A stretch of 64,000 nt of DNA from CAMFLJ01 sp963702555. Its GTDB lineage: Bacteria > Actinomycetota > Acidimicrobiia > Acidimicrobiales > Acidimicrobilacustridaceae. The stretch spans positions 186,001 to 250,000 of the forward strand of contig CAVPCW010000012.1 in the NCBI GenBank assembly GCA_963702555.1, written 5' to 3'. Positions within the stretch are counted from its first letter, which is position 1; each line of letters begins with the position of its first letter. Position numbers and translations under genes: made by a program. Under the pieces are notes generated by a model that saw nothing but the letters and a program-made list of their open reading frames with translations, was not told the origin of the DNA and searched no databases. This document shows, in pieces, positions 47,325 to 56,952 of this stretch.

Positions 47325-48227
47325 TCACGAGGTGCGCGGCACGCCGGGGCGCCGCTGGCCGGTGTCGCCGGACAGCTCCTTGGTGGCCCGGGCGATGTCG
47401 CTCTGGTACTTGAGCAGGATGTTGAGCGTCTCGATGGCGTCCTTCTCGTCGACCGAGTCGACGCCGAGCAGCAGCAGGGTGCGGGCCCAGTCGAGGGTCT
47501 CGGACACCGACGGCGCCTTCTTCAGCTCGAGCTGGCGGATCGAGCGCACGATCCGCGAGACCTGGTCGGCGAGGCTGTCGGTGATGTCCGGCAGCTTGGT
47601 GAGGATGATCTCCTTCTCGCGCTCCATGTCGGGGTAGTCGATGTGGAGGAAGAGGCAGCGGCGCTTGAGGGCCTCGGAGAGCTCACGGGTGTTGTTCGAG
47701 GTCAGGAACACCATCGGGATCTGCTTGGCGCCGATGGTGCCGAGCTCGGGGATGGACACCTGGTAGTCGGAGAGGACCTCGAGCAGCAGGGCCTCGGTCT
47801 CGACCTCGACGCGGTCGACCTCGTCGATCAGCAGCACGACCGGCTCGTCGGCCCGGATGGCCTCGAGCAGCGGGCGGGTGAGGAGGAACTCGTCGGAGAA
47901 GATGTCGGTCTCGATGTCCTCCCAGGTCGACTCGTTGTTTCGCTCGGCCTGGATGCGCAGGAGCTGCTTCTTGTAGTTCCACTCGTACAGCGCCTTGGAC
48001 TCGTCGAGGCCCTCGTAGCACTGGAGGCGGATGAGTCGGGCGCCGAGGATCTCGGCCACCGACTTGGCCAGCTGGGTCTTGCCGGTGCCCGCCGGGCCCT
48101 CGACCAGGATGGGCTTGCCCAGCCGGTCGGCCAGGAAGACGACCCCGGCGATGGCGTCGTCGGAGAGGTAGTCGACGTCCTTCAGCCGGGAGCGGACGGA
48201 CGCGGGCGAGTCGAAGCGGGGGTCCAT
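47325..48227 (-). CDS. MoxR-family AAA+ ATPase
   Basis: 300 residues, intact, ATG 48227. Walker A 'VEGPAGTGKTQLAKSVAEIL', Walker B 'VVLLIDEVDRVEVETEALLLEVLSD', sensor 1 'IPMVFLTSNNTRELSEALKRRCLFLHIDYPD' (arginine finger RR) and a C-terminal lid. The insertion 'KALYEWNYKKQLLRIQ' matches the CoxD-like branch of MoxR proteins. It is 60 bases upstream of the VWA gene on the same strand and surely forms a unit with it. It is separated from proA by a strong hairpin. Confidence 0.9.
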   Translation of the reverse strand: MDPRFDSPASVRSRLKDVDYLSDDAIAGVVFLADRLGKPILVEGPAGTGKTQLAKSVAEILGARLIRLQCYEGLDESKALYEWNYKKQLLRIQAERNNESTWEDIETDIFSDEFLLTRPLLEAIRADEPVVLLIDEVDRVEVETEALLLEVLSDYQVSIPELGTIGAKQIPMVFLTSNNTRELSEALKRRCLFLHIDYPDMEREKEIILTKLPDITDSLADQVSRIVRSIRQLELKKAPSVSETLDWARTLLLLGVDSVDEKDAIETLNILLKYQSDIARATKELSGDTGQRRPGVPRTS

Positions 48228-48238
48228 CCGGTCGACGT

Positions 48239-48260
48239 TACCGGGAGCCAGGTCCCGGTA
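48239..48260 (-). promoter_or_regulatory. Inverted repeat just upstream of moxR
   Basis: TACCGGGA (48239-48246) and TCCCGGTA (48253-48260) form a perfect eight-pair palindrome with a six-base loop, 12 bases before the moxR start. It could be an operator or the closing arm of a terminator for proA. Confidence 0.35.
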
Positions 48261-48296
48261 CCGAGTCCGTTGTCACACCGAACCCGCCCACTCCCC

Positions 48297-48362
48297 CGTT
48301 CCTGGCATGACTGGTTGTGGATCTGCACCTCCAGGGTGCAGATCACGACCAGTGCCAGAAGG
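48297..48362 (-). terminator. Long imperfect hairpin between proA and moxR
   Basis: Two arms of about 28 bases pair around TCCAG. The inner ten pairs GATCTGCACC/GGTGCAGATC are perfect, then CTGGTTGTG/ACGACCAG and TGGCA/TGCCA with small bulges. It begins about 26 bases after the proA stop on the minus strand and is the likely proA terminator, though unusually long. Confidence 0.55.
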
Positions 48363-48387
48363 AACACCATGACCGAAGGATCGGAGG

Positions 48388-49653
48388 TCAGCCGCGGGTC
48401 TGGCCGGTGCCGCGCACGATGTACTTGGCGCAGGTGAGCTCGCGCAGGCCCATGGGGCCGCGGGCGTGCAGCTTCTGGGTGGAGATGCCGATCTCGGCGC
48501 CGAACCCGAACTCCTCGCCGTCGACGAAGCGGGTGGAGGCGTTGACCACCACGGCGGCGGCGTCGACCTCGGCGGTGAAGCGGTCGGCGGCCTCGAGCGA
48601 GCGGGTGATGATGGCCTCGGAGTGGCCCGAGCCGTAGGTGGCGATGTGGTCGATGGCCTCGTCGAGGCCGGGCACGACCTTCACCGCCAGGCGCAGGTCG
48701 AGGAACTCGGTCGACCAGGCCTCCTCGTCGGCCGGGGTGGCCGGCACCAGTGCGCAGGTGCGCTCGTCGCCGAGCAGCTCGACGCCGGCGAGGGCGTCGG
48801 CGGCCCGGGGCAGGAACTCCTCGGCCACGGCCTCGTGCACCAGGAGGGACTCGGCGGCGTTGCACACCGAGGGGCGCTGGGTCTTGGCGTTCACGATGAT
48901 GTCGAGGGCCATGTCGAGGTCGGCGTCGGCGTGGACGTAGACGTGGCAGTTGCCGTCGCCGTCGATGACGTAGGGGACGGTGGCGTTGTCGAGGATCGAG
49001 CGGATGAGCGACGGCCCGCCCCGGGGGATGAGGCAGTCGATCGACCCGCGCAGCTGCATGAACTCGACCGCGGCCTCGCGGCTGGTGTCGGCGACGAGGG
49101 TGACGGCGTCGGCGGGCAGGCCGGCCTTGGCGACGGCCTCGCGCAGCACGGCGGCGATGGCGATGTTCGAGGTGATGGCGCCCGAGGAGCCCCGCAGGAA
49201 CGCGGCGTTGCCCGACTTGAGGCACAGGCCGGCGGCGTCGGAGGTGACGTTCGGGCGGTTCTCGTAGATGATCGCCACCACGCCGAGCGGCACCCGCACC
49301 CGCGAGATGCGCAGGCCGTTGGGCCGCACCCAGCCGTCGAGGACCTCGCCCACGGGGTCGGGGAGGCCGGCCACCTGGCGCAGGCCACCGGCCATGCTCT
49401 CGATGCGGGCGTCGGTGAGGCGCAACCGGTCGACGACGGTGGCCGAGACGCCGTCGGCCTCGGCCCGGGCGACGTCGGTGGCGTTGGCCTCCAGGATCTC
49501 GGCCGTGCGGGCGACCAGCAGGTCGGCGGCGCCCCGGAGGGCGTCGTCCTTCGCCGCGGTGGAGGCGGTGGCCAGCACACGGGAAGCGGCCTTCGCCCGA
49601 CGGCCGAGCTCGGCGATGGGCGGGCTGTCGGCGGTGGGGAGATCGGCGCTCAC
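48388..49653 (-). CDS. proA: Gamma-glutamyl phosphate reductase (ProA)
   Basis: 421 residues from GTG 49653 (VSADLPTADSPPIAELG); a TTG at 49662 is possible but less likely. ALDH-type blocks: 'VPLGVVAIIYENRPNVTSDAAGLCLKSGNAAFLRGSS', 'SIDCLIPRGGPSLI', and 'AKTQRPSVCNAAESLLVH' with the catalytic Cys, then 'FTAEVDAAAVVVNASTRFVDGEEFGFGAEIGISTQKLHARGPMGL' (all shown in part). It makes glutamate 5-semialdehyde in proline synthesis. Its partner proB lies 7 kb away on the same strand, after obg, so the pathway genes are split by the murJ-alaS block. Confidence 0.95.
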   Translation of the reverse strand: MSADLPTADSPPIAELGRRAKAASRVLATASTAAKDDALRGAADLLVARTAEILEANATDVARAEADGVSATVVDRLRLTDARIESMAGGLRQVAGLPDPVGEVLDGWVRPNGLRISRVRVPLGVVAIIYENRPNVTSDAAGLCLKSGNAAFLRGSSGAITSNIAIAAVLREAVAKAGLPADAVTLVADTSREAAVEFMQLRGSIDCLIPRGGPSLIRSILDNATVPYVIDGDGNCHVYVHADADLDMALDIIVNAKTQRPSVCNAAESLLVHEAVAEEFLPRAADALAGVELLGDERTCALVPATPADEEAWSTEFLDLRLAVKVVPGLDEAIDHIATYGSGHSEAIITRSLEAADRFTAEVDAAAVVVNASTRFVDGEEFGFGAEIGISTQKLHARGPMGLRELTCAKYIVRGTGQTRG

Positions 49654-49715
49654 GGGCGCCAAGGCTACCGCTGGGGCTTCCCGGGTCGGGTGGGCGGGGC
49701 GAGTAGCTTGGCGCC

Positions 49716-51379
49716 ATGGCCGCTCGACGCCCAGGGCCCGGGGGCCTCCTGCGATCCAGCGCGATCGTCTCGGTCGGCGTCGGCCTCAGCCGGGCCACGG
49801 GCCTCATCCGCACGGCGGTGCTCGCCGCGGTCATCGGCACGACCGCCCTGGCCGACGGCTACAACCTGGCCAACTCGACGCCGAACGTCATCTACGACCT
49901 CATGCTCGGCGGGGTCCTGGCCGCCACGCTGATCCCCGTGATCGTCGAGCGCATGGAGGCCGACGACCAGCGCTCGATCGACGCCATCGCCACCTACGTG
50001 ATCGCCGCCCTCGTCGGGGTCACGGTGCTGGGCGTCGTGCTCGCCCCCCTGATCATCCGGGCCTACGCCATCTTCAAGGGCGACCGGGTCGCCGCCGACC
50101 AGCAGATCGCCATCGCCGTGCCGCTGCTGATCATGTTCATGCCCCAGGTGCTGCTCTACGGCCTCGACACGCTCTTCACCGCCCTGTTGAACGCCAAGCG
50201 TCGGTTCGCCGCTCCCGCGTTCGCCCCGGTGCTGAACAACGTGATGGTCATCTGCATGCTCCTGGCGTTCCAGCAGGTGGACCGGCGCAGGATCTCTAGA
50301 TCGACACCATCCTCGCCAACACGACCGCCCTCTACCTGCTCGGCATCGGCACCACCGCCGGCATCGTGGCCCTCGTCGTGGTGCTGCTGCCGGCCATGAA
50401 GGCCGCCCACATCCGCATCCGCCCCAACTGGGACCATCGCAACCCGGCCCTGCGCTCGGTCGTGAAGCTCTCGGGGTGGATGGTCGGCTACGTCGTGGCC
50501 AACCAGGTGTCGCTGTGGCTGATGAAGGCGCTCGTGAACGGCACCGGCGAGGGCCGGGCCTCGGGCTTCGAGTACGCCTGGCAGTTCTTCCAGCTCCCCT
50601 ACGGCCTCATCGCGGTGGCGGTCATGACCGCCTTCATGCCGGAGCTGTCGTCGCTGGCGTCGAGGGGTGACCGGGTCGGCTACCGCGAGCGCCTCGGCCA
50701 GGGCTACCGACTGGCGATGGTCGTGATCATCCCCGTCACCGTCGCCTACGTCACCCTCGCCTCCCCCGCCATCCGCCTCTTCCTGAGCCAGATCCTGGGC
50801 ACGGTGATCGACTCGGCGTTCGGGCCCGGCTCGATCGCCATCACGTCGTCGATGCTCACGTGGCTGGCCCTCGGCCTGCCCTTCTTCGTCACCTTCCTGT
50901 TCATGATGCGCGGCTTCTACGCCCGCCGCGACACCCGCACCCCGTTCATCATCAGCGTGTGGCAGAACGGCGTGCAGATCGTGCTGTCGCTCGCCCTCGC
51001 CGCGGTGATGGGCTTCCAGGGCGCGCTGCTCGGCTTCACCCTCGCCTACGTCTTCGGGGCCCTCATGGCCATGGGCCGCCTCGCCCGCCAGGCCGGCGGC
51101 ATGGGCCCCGTGGTGGGCCGGGCCATCGGCCGCTACGTGATCGCCGCCGCGTTCATGGCCCCGATGACATGGGGCATGGCGCAGGTCATCGGCTCGGGGG
51201 CCCTGTGGCACACCGCGTTGCAGCTGATCGTGGCCGGCGCCGCCGGCGGAGCGGTCTACGTGGTCGTGCTGTGGATCCTCGGCTCCGACGACCTGGTGCT
51301 GCTCGGCCAACTGCGCGGCCGCCGGGCCCCCACCCCGGCCCAGGCCACCCAGGACGAGCGCCCCACCGCCGACGTCTGA
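49716..51379 (+). CDS. murJ: Lipid II flippase MurJ (one frameshift)
   Basis: About 555 residues from ATG 49716, divergent from proA. MATE/MviN-type membrane protein with 13-14 helices: 'SVGVGLSRATGLIRTAVLAAVIG', 'ADGYNLANSTPNVIYDLMLGGVLAATLIPVIVE', 'LYGLDTLFTALLNAKRRFAAPAFAPVLNNV' (part), and 'GYVVANQVSLWLMKALVNG'. After the break near 50285, 'FFQLPYGLIAVAVMTAFMPELSSLASRGD' and 'MMRGFYARRDTRTPFIISVW' follow. No pseudokinase tail as in mycobacterial MviN. It flips the peptidoglycan precursor. It stands 135 bases upstream of the rhomboid-like gene and may head the lipid-modification operon. Confidence 0.9.
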
Positions 51380-51514
51380 GGCGAGGAACCGGCGCCCGGG
51401 TTCCCCGCCCGGGGCCTCCCATGGGCGAAGATGTTCCCTCGACCCTGGTCGGGCAGAGGCGGCCACGGGTGGGCGACGCGGCACGCGCGGCGCCGGTCGA
51501 GGGAGGACCACCGG

Positions 51515-52386
51515 ATGAGCGGCGCTGAGACACACCAGGGCGCCCCGGCGCCCGCCGACCAGGCCGCACCCGACCCGGGCCCGACCGACAGCGAGCACGA
51601 CCGCCGCCGAGGCGCGGAGCCCGGGAGCACAAGGTCCTCGGGCTGCTGCGGCGCTACTGGGCCACGACCACGCTCGTCGGCGTCATCGTCGTGGCCGGCG
51701 TCGCCACCGGCGCGCTGTGGAACAACGTCGAGACCGGCACCTCGCTCTACGACCAGGTCGCCTACGGCCTGCCCGCCCTGCAGGACGGCAAGGTCCACAC
51801 CTTCCTGTTCGGCATGTTCTTCTCGCCCCAGCTGGTGCTCTACGTGCCCATCCTGGCGCTGCTGGTGCTGGCCGCCAGCGCCTACGAGCGTCGGGTCGGC
51901 CATGTCCGCACCCTGGTGGTCTGCGTGGGTGGCCAGTTCCTCGCCGCCCTCGTCACCGCCTTCCTCCTCTGGCCCTTCGACGGGAGCGGCTGGACATGGG
52001 CCGTCGACCTGGGCCGGGTGCGCGACCTCGGCATCTCCGCCGGCGGCTTCGCCCTGCTCGGTGCCCTCACCGCCGTGATGCAGCCCGTCTGGCGGCGCCG
52101 GGTCCGCGTCGCCGTCGGCTTCTACCTCTTCGCCATGGTCCTCAACTCCGGCCTCATCTGGGACATCGAGCACTTCCTCGGCTTCTTCATGGGTGTGCTG
52201 GCCGGTCCGTTGCTCGCCGGCCAGCGCCCGCACCTCCCCCGGCTCCACTGGAACCGCCGCACCCAACGGACCCTCGTGGCCCTGGTGATCGGGGTCTCGG
52301 CCATCAGCGGCATCGTCGAGGCCGCTGAACCCGGGCAACGGCGGCCGTTCCACTCCAGCGGTCAGCCCGTCCAGGAGACGGGGTGA
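51515..52386 (+). CDS. Rhomboid-like membrane protein (one frameshift)
   Basis: About 290 residues from ATG 51515, with GGGAGG eight bases upstream. A charged head is followed, after a break near 51630, by six membrane helices: 'TTLVGVIVVAGVATGALWNN', 'PQLVLYVPILALLVLAASAYERRVG', and 'TLVVCVGGQFLAALVTAFLLW'. A rhomboid-type Ser motif reads 'LGISAGGFALLGAL' and a His motif reads 'DIEHFLGFFMGVLAG'. Both positions of a Ser-His dyad seem kept, although the family may be non-proteolytic. The stop overlaps the MprF-like gene (GTGA), so the two act together. Similar rhomboid-like domains accompany aminoacyl-phospholipid synthases in actinobacteria, from memory. Confidence 0.7.
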
Positions 52387-53969
52387 CGCTCGGGTTCGTG
52401 ATCAGCGCCATCTTCGTGCTCCTGCTCGCCGACAGCCTGCGCCGGGGCCGGCGACTGGCCTGGATCGTCACCACCGCTGATCCTGGTCCTCTCGTTCGTC
52501 AGCTACGTCGCGACCGAGTCGAGCGCCGAGCGCACCGCCGACCTGGTGCTCACCGGCCTCCAGACGCTGTTGCTCCTGCTCACGTTCCGGGCGTTCACGG
52601 CCCGCAGCCAGCGACGGGCCTTCCGCCACGCCGGTCGGCGGCTGCTCGTGGTGGCCGGCGCCCTGCTCGTCTACACCGCCGTCGGGTTCGTGGTGATGGC
52701 CGACGAGTTCGAGCCCCGAGGTCACCGTCGCCGACGCCATCACCGAGTTCCTGTACCGGATGGTGTTCACCACGAGCGGCAACATCGAGCCGACCACCAC
52801 GGCCGCCAACTGGTTCATCACCTCCATCGGCGCGGTGTGGATCGCGACCCTGTTGATCACCCTCGTCGGGCTGCTCTACTCCAGCCGCCGCCCGGTCCCC
52901 CCGCCCGATGCCGACGAGCGCCTCCACGACCTGCGCCGCGGCAACCGGTCGTCGAACATCGCCTGGATGCCCACCTGGCGGGGCATCACCACCTGGTTCA
53001 GCGCCGACGGGCGCACGGTCATCGGCTACAGGTCGTCGGGTCGGTGGCGCTGTGCCTCGCCGATCCCGGTGCGGCCCGGCCGACGCTCGGGCGCAGGCCC
53101 TCGCGACTTCGACGCCTTCTGCTTCGAGCGGGGCTGGATCCCCTGCCTGTTCGCCGCCGACCAGTCCTCGGCCGACATCGCCCTTTCGCTCGGTTGGAAG
53201 GCGGTCGAGGTGGCCGAGGACAGCGTCCTCCCGCTCGCGGACCTCGAGTTCAAGGGCAAGGCCTTCCAGGACGTCCGCACCGCCATCAACAAGGCCGGCA
53301 AGCAGGACGTCACCCTCGAGCTCACCCGCTGGGAAGACGCCAAGCCGGTGGTCCGCGACCAGCTCCACGCCATCAGCGACGGGCTGGGTCGGCGACAAGG
53401 CCCTGCCCGAGATGGGCTTCACCCTGGGCACCCTCCGCGAGGCCGACGACCCGGAGGTGCGCCTCCACCTCGCCGTCGACCCCGACCACACCATCGAGGG
53501 CTTCACCTCGTGGCTCCCTGTCTACGACGACGGCCAGGTCGTGGGCTGGACCCTCGACCTCATGCGCCGCCGCGACTCCGGCTTCCGACCGGTGATGGAG
53601 TTCCTGATCGGCTCGTCGGCCATGCAGTTCAAGGAGGAGGGCTACGCCTTCGCCAGCCTGTCGGCGGCTCCCCTGGCCAAGGCACCCGACACCGGCGAGA
53701 ACAGCGACCAGCGGGCCCTCCAGCGCCTGCTCGACTTCCTCGGCAACACCCTCGAGCCCTACTACGGCTTCAAGTCGCTGTTCGCCTTCAAGCAGAAGTT
53801 CAAGCCCGAGCACCACCCGATGTACCTCGTGTTCCCCGACTCCACCGCTCTCGGCGAGATCGGGGTGGCGGTCGCCCGGGCGTACATGCCCGACGCCGGC
53901 CTGTGGGACTGGGCCCGCACGGGCTGGGACATGGTCGTGCCCCACAAGGAGGTCCCGCCGCATGACTGA
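52383..53969 (+). CDS. MprF-type aminoacyl-phosphatidylglycerol synthase domain protein (DUF2156; several frameshifts)
   Basis: About 528 residues from GTG 52383. Four or five membrane helices ('LVLTGLQTLLLLLTFRAFTARSQ', 'LLVVAGALLVYTAVGFVVMADE', 'ITSIGAVWIATLLITLVGLLYSS') precede the tandem GNAT-fold DUF2156 domain: 'FERGWIPCLFAADQSSADIALSLGWKAVEVAEDSVLPLADLEFKGKAFQDVRTAINKAGKQ' in part, 'DHTIEGFTSWLPVYDDGQVVGWTLDLMRRRD', 'MEFLIGSSAMQFKEEGYAFASLS' and 'LFAFKQKFKPEHHPMYLVFPD'. Breaks lie near 52480, 52720, 53070 and 53390. The domain transfers an amino acid from aminoacyl-tRNA to a membrane lipid. Neighbouring asdA and alaS-like genes point to alanine. Confidence 0.85.
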
Positions 53970-55526
53970 CCTCGACCCCCAGGCGTGCCTGTTCGAGCTC
54001 CAGGCGTCTCTGGGCGCCGCCGCCCGGGCCTCGGGCCGCCCCGTCCTCGACGCCGGCCGGGGCCAGCCCAACTGGGTGGCGACCCTGCCCCGTGAGGCGC
54101 ACCTCGAGCTCACCGCCTTCGCCCTCGCCGAGGCCACGGTGCAGCACGGCGACGGTGACGGCAAGGGCCGTCCCACCGGCTGCGGCCGGCCTCGGCGATC
54201 GCCTCCGTGCGCCATCTCGAGAGATCGGTCCGCCACCGGCTCGCCCGGCGCCGAGCCTGCTCCTCGAGGCCGACCGCTACGTCGTCTTCGCAGCTCGGCT
54301 TCGAGGCCGACGCCTGGGCCGACGAGATCGTGCGGGCGGCGCTCGGCTCGGGGTATCCCCCCCCCACCCGGATGCTCCGCCACATCGAGGCGGTGGTCGA
54401 GCGCTACATCGTCGAGCTGCGTCGACGCCGAGCCCACGGCGCCGGGCACCTACCAGCTGTTCGCCACCGAGGCGCGCGGCGGCCATGTCCTACGTGTTCA
54501 ACACGCTGCGGGAGAACCAGATCCTGCGACCCGGTGACGCCATCGCCCTGGCCACCCCGATCTCTCACCCCCTACCTCCAGATCCCTGTGCTCGAGGACT
54601 TCGGGCTCCGGGTGGTTGAGATCCCGGTCTCCCACGACGGCGACCTCCGCTTCGAGGATCATGCCCTCGAGCGGCTCGACCGACCCGTCGATCAAGGCGT
54701 TCTTCGTCATCAACCCCGGCAACCCCGACAGCCGGGCGATCAGCCACGAGCTGCTCCGCCAGCTCCACGACCTGATCGTCGAGCGCCGTCCCGACCTGGT
54801 GATCATCGCCGACACCGCCTACGCCGCCTTCCTGCCGGACTTCCACGGCGCGCTCGCCGACGTGCCCCGCAACATCATCTACATCTACTCGTTCTCGAAG
54901 ACCTTCGGGGCCACCGGCAACCGGCTCGGCGTCGTGGCGGTGCACCGGGACAACGTGCTCGACGACATGCTGCGGGCCCAGGACCGGCGACGACCTGGCG
55001 GCGTCCCCGACAGCTACCGGTCGGTGGCCTCCGATCCCCGCCGCCTCACGTTCCTCGATCGCATGGTGGCCGACAGCCGCGACTCGCCCTGCACAACATC
55101 GCCGGGCTGGCCACCCCTGACCAGCTGCAGATGGCGCTGTTCTCGCTGGCGTTGCTGCTCCCTCGGGGTCCCGCTACCTCACCGGGGTCCGCGCCGAGCT
55201 CGCGGCACGCGAGGCCGCGCTGCTCGAGCCCCTCGGCATCGCCTCCCCCGGTGGCGACGACACCGGCTACTACGCCCTGCTCGACCTGCTCGCGATCTCA
55301 GGCACCGCCACGGCGACGCCGCCGCCGACAGCTCGCCGCCACCTCCGACCCGTGGGACCTCGCCCTGCGCCTGGCATCGGTGCACGGCGTCGTGGTGCTC
55401 CCCGGCCAGCTCTTCGACGCCGAGAGCTGGGACGTCCGGATCTCGGTGGCCTCCCTCGACGCCGACGAGCTCTGCGCCGTCGGCACGGCCCTGGCCACCG
55501 TGCTCGACGAGGCGGTGCGGCAGTGA
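53962..55526 (+). CDS. asdA: Aspartate 4-decarboxylase / transaminase AsdA (many frameshifts)
   Basis: About 521 residues from ATG 53962, eight bases inside the preceding gene. The AsdA-specific start 'LDAGRGQPNWVATLPREAHL' is clear. In shifted frames follow 'GTYQLFATE', 'AAMSYVFNTLRENQILRPGDAIALATPI', 'TPYLQIPVLEDFGLRVVEIP', 'DPSIKAFFVINPGNPDSRAISHELL' (shown in part), 'DLVIIADTAYAAFLPDFHG', the PLP-Lys motif 'IYSFSKTFGATGNRLGVVAVH', and 'RMVADSRD ... HNIAGLATPDQLQMALFSLALLL'. At least eight one-base breaks occur, but all blocks are in order and total length fits (about 530). The PLP enzyme converts L-aspartate to L-alanine and CO2. Confidence 0.85.
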
Positions 55527-55602
55527 CCCACCCGCCAGCGCTCACCCCTTCCCCTTCACATCTCACCGGGCTACACCGGCGCCCGTCCCACAGGAGACCC
55601 CG

Positions 55603-56952
55603 ATGACCTGGACCCTCGACGAGGTCGAGAAGCCGCTTCCTCCAGTACATGGAGGACAACGACCACGAGCTGATCGCCGGCCATTCGGTGATGTCACCCA
55701 CCGACGACGTGCTCTTCACCACCGCGGGCATGCACCCGCTCGTGCCGTACCTCCACGGCGAGCCCCACCCGATGGGCCACGGCTGGTGGACGTGCAGAAG
55801 TGCGTGCGCACCGACGACATCGACGAGGTCGGCGACATCCGCCACCTCACGTTCTTCGAGATGCTCGGCAACTGGTCCCTCGGTGACTATTTCAAGAGCG
55901 AGCCATCCCTGAGACGAGTTCCTGACTCAAGGACGTGCTACGGCTTCTCCCCCGATCTCTACGTCACGGTGTTCGCGGGAGACGCCGACGTCGGCCTGGG
56001 CCGCGACGACGAGGCGGCTGCCGCGTGGGAGCAGTGCTTCGCCGAGAGCGGTGTCGACCCCACCGGCCACATCACGCCGCGCAAGGACAACTGGTGGTCG
56101 AACGGCCCCGCGGGCCCTGCGGCCCCGACACCGAGATGTTCGTCTACGTCGGCGACGAGACCTCCCCCCACCTTCGCCGACACTCGGAGATTCGTGGAGA
56201 TCTGGAACAACGTCTTCATGACCTACGAGCGCGACGCGGACGGCACCCTCACCGAGCTCAGCGAGCGCAACATCGACACGGGCATGGGCGCCGAGCGCAC
56301 CGAGCTGTTCCTCAACAACCGGGCGACCGTGTGGGAGACCCCCGAGATGGCGGCCCTGCTCGATGCCGTGCTCCCGGGCCTCGGCGTGGCCGACGCCTCG
56401 CTCGACGACGATGCCATCGCTCCCAGCGGATCATCGCCGATCACCTCCGGGCTGCTCTCACCATCGCCGCCGCCGGCGCTACCCATCGGCCAGCCGCCAG
56501 GGCTACGTGCTCCGGCGCCTCATCCGGCGTTCGGTGCGCCATGCCCAGCTGCTCACCGGCAGCGACGACGAGGTGGCCGCCAAGGTCAACCAGGCCGCCA
56601 ACGAGGTCGCCGACGTGCAGGGCCTCCGCTGGGACGACCTGAACGGAGAGTCCGGCGAGCACGCCCGCGAGGTGATCGACCGCGAGGTCGCCAAGTTCGC
56701 CAAGGCGCTGCGCCACGGCCTCGAAGCTGCACCGCGAGGCCGACAACGGCGCCACCTTCGACGGGGACTTCGCCTTCAAGGCCGCCGACACCCTCGGCTA
56801 CCCCGCCGAGCTGGCCCTCGAGGAGGCCGAGCGGGTGGGCATTACCGTCGACCCCGGTTGGCGGGAGCGCTACGAGGAGCTGCGCCACGAGCAGCAGGAG
56901 CGCTCCCCGGGGCTGAGGGCCCGACCGCCGGCCGCGCCGGCCGGCCACTTAG
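55603..56952 (+). CDS. Alanyl-tRNA synthetase-like protein lacking editing and C-Ala domains (many frameshifts)
   Basis: About 450 residues from ATG 55603. Class II AlaRS blocks are in order: 'VLFTTAGMHPLVPYLHGEPHPMG', 'VQKCVRTDDIDEVGDIRHLTFFEMLGNWSLGDYFK', 'HITPRKDNWWSNGPAGP', 'VEIWNNVFMTYERDADG', 'ERNIDTGMGAERTELFLNN', and 'GYVLRRLIRRSVRHAQLL'. The tail reads 'FDGDFAFKAADTLGYPAELALEEAERVGITVD ... RYEELRHEQQER'. Sequence stops there at a TAG (56950-56952), exactly where the editing domain would begin, and convergent proB follows at once. The TAGMHPLVPYL type resembles AlaRS of Patescibacteria, suggesting transfer. A housekeeping alaS must lie elsewhere. Confidence 0.82.

Noticed and set aside
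45891..48437. Open frame of 848 codons on the plus strand opposite the VWA and MoxR genes
   Set aside because: Composition is the typical antisense shadow of a high-GC gene (Val/Gly/Leu/Asp-rich, no motifs), while the minus strand encodes two intact, recognisable proteins.
51515..56952. Real pseudogenisation of the asdA-alaS block because of dense frameshifts
   Set aside because: Conserved blocks are in correct order with intact catalytic residues, and neighbouring essential genes (proB, obg) show the same damage, pointing to sequence quality.
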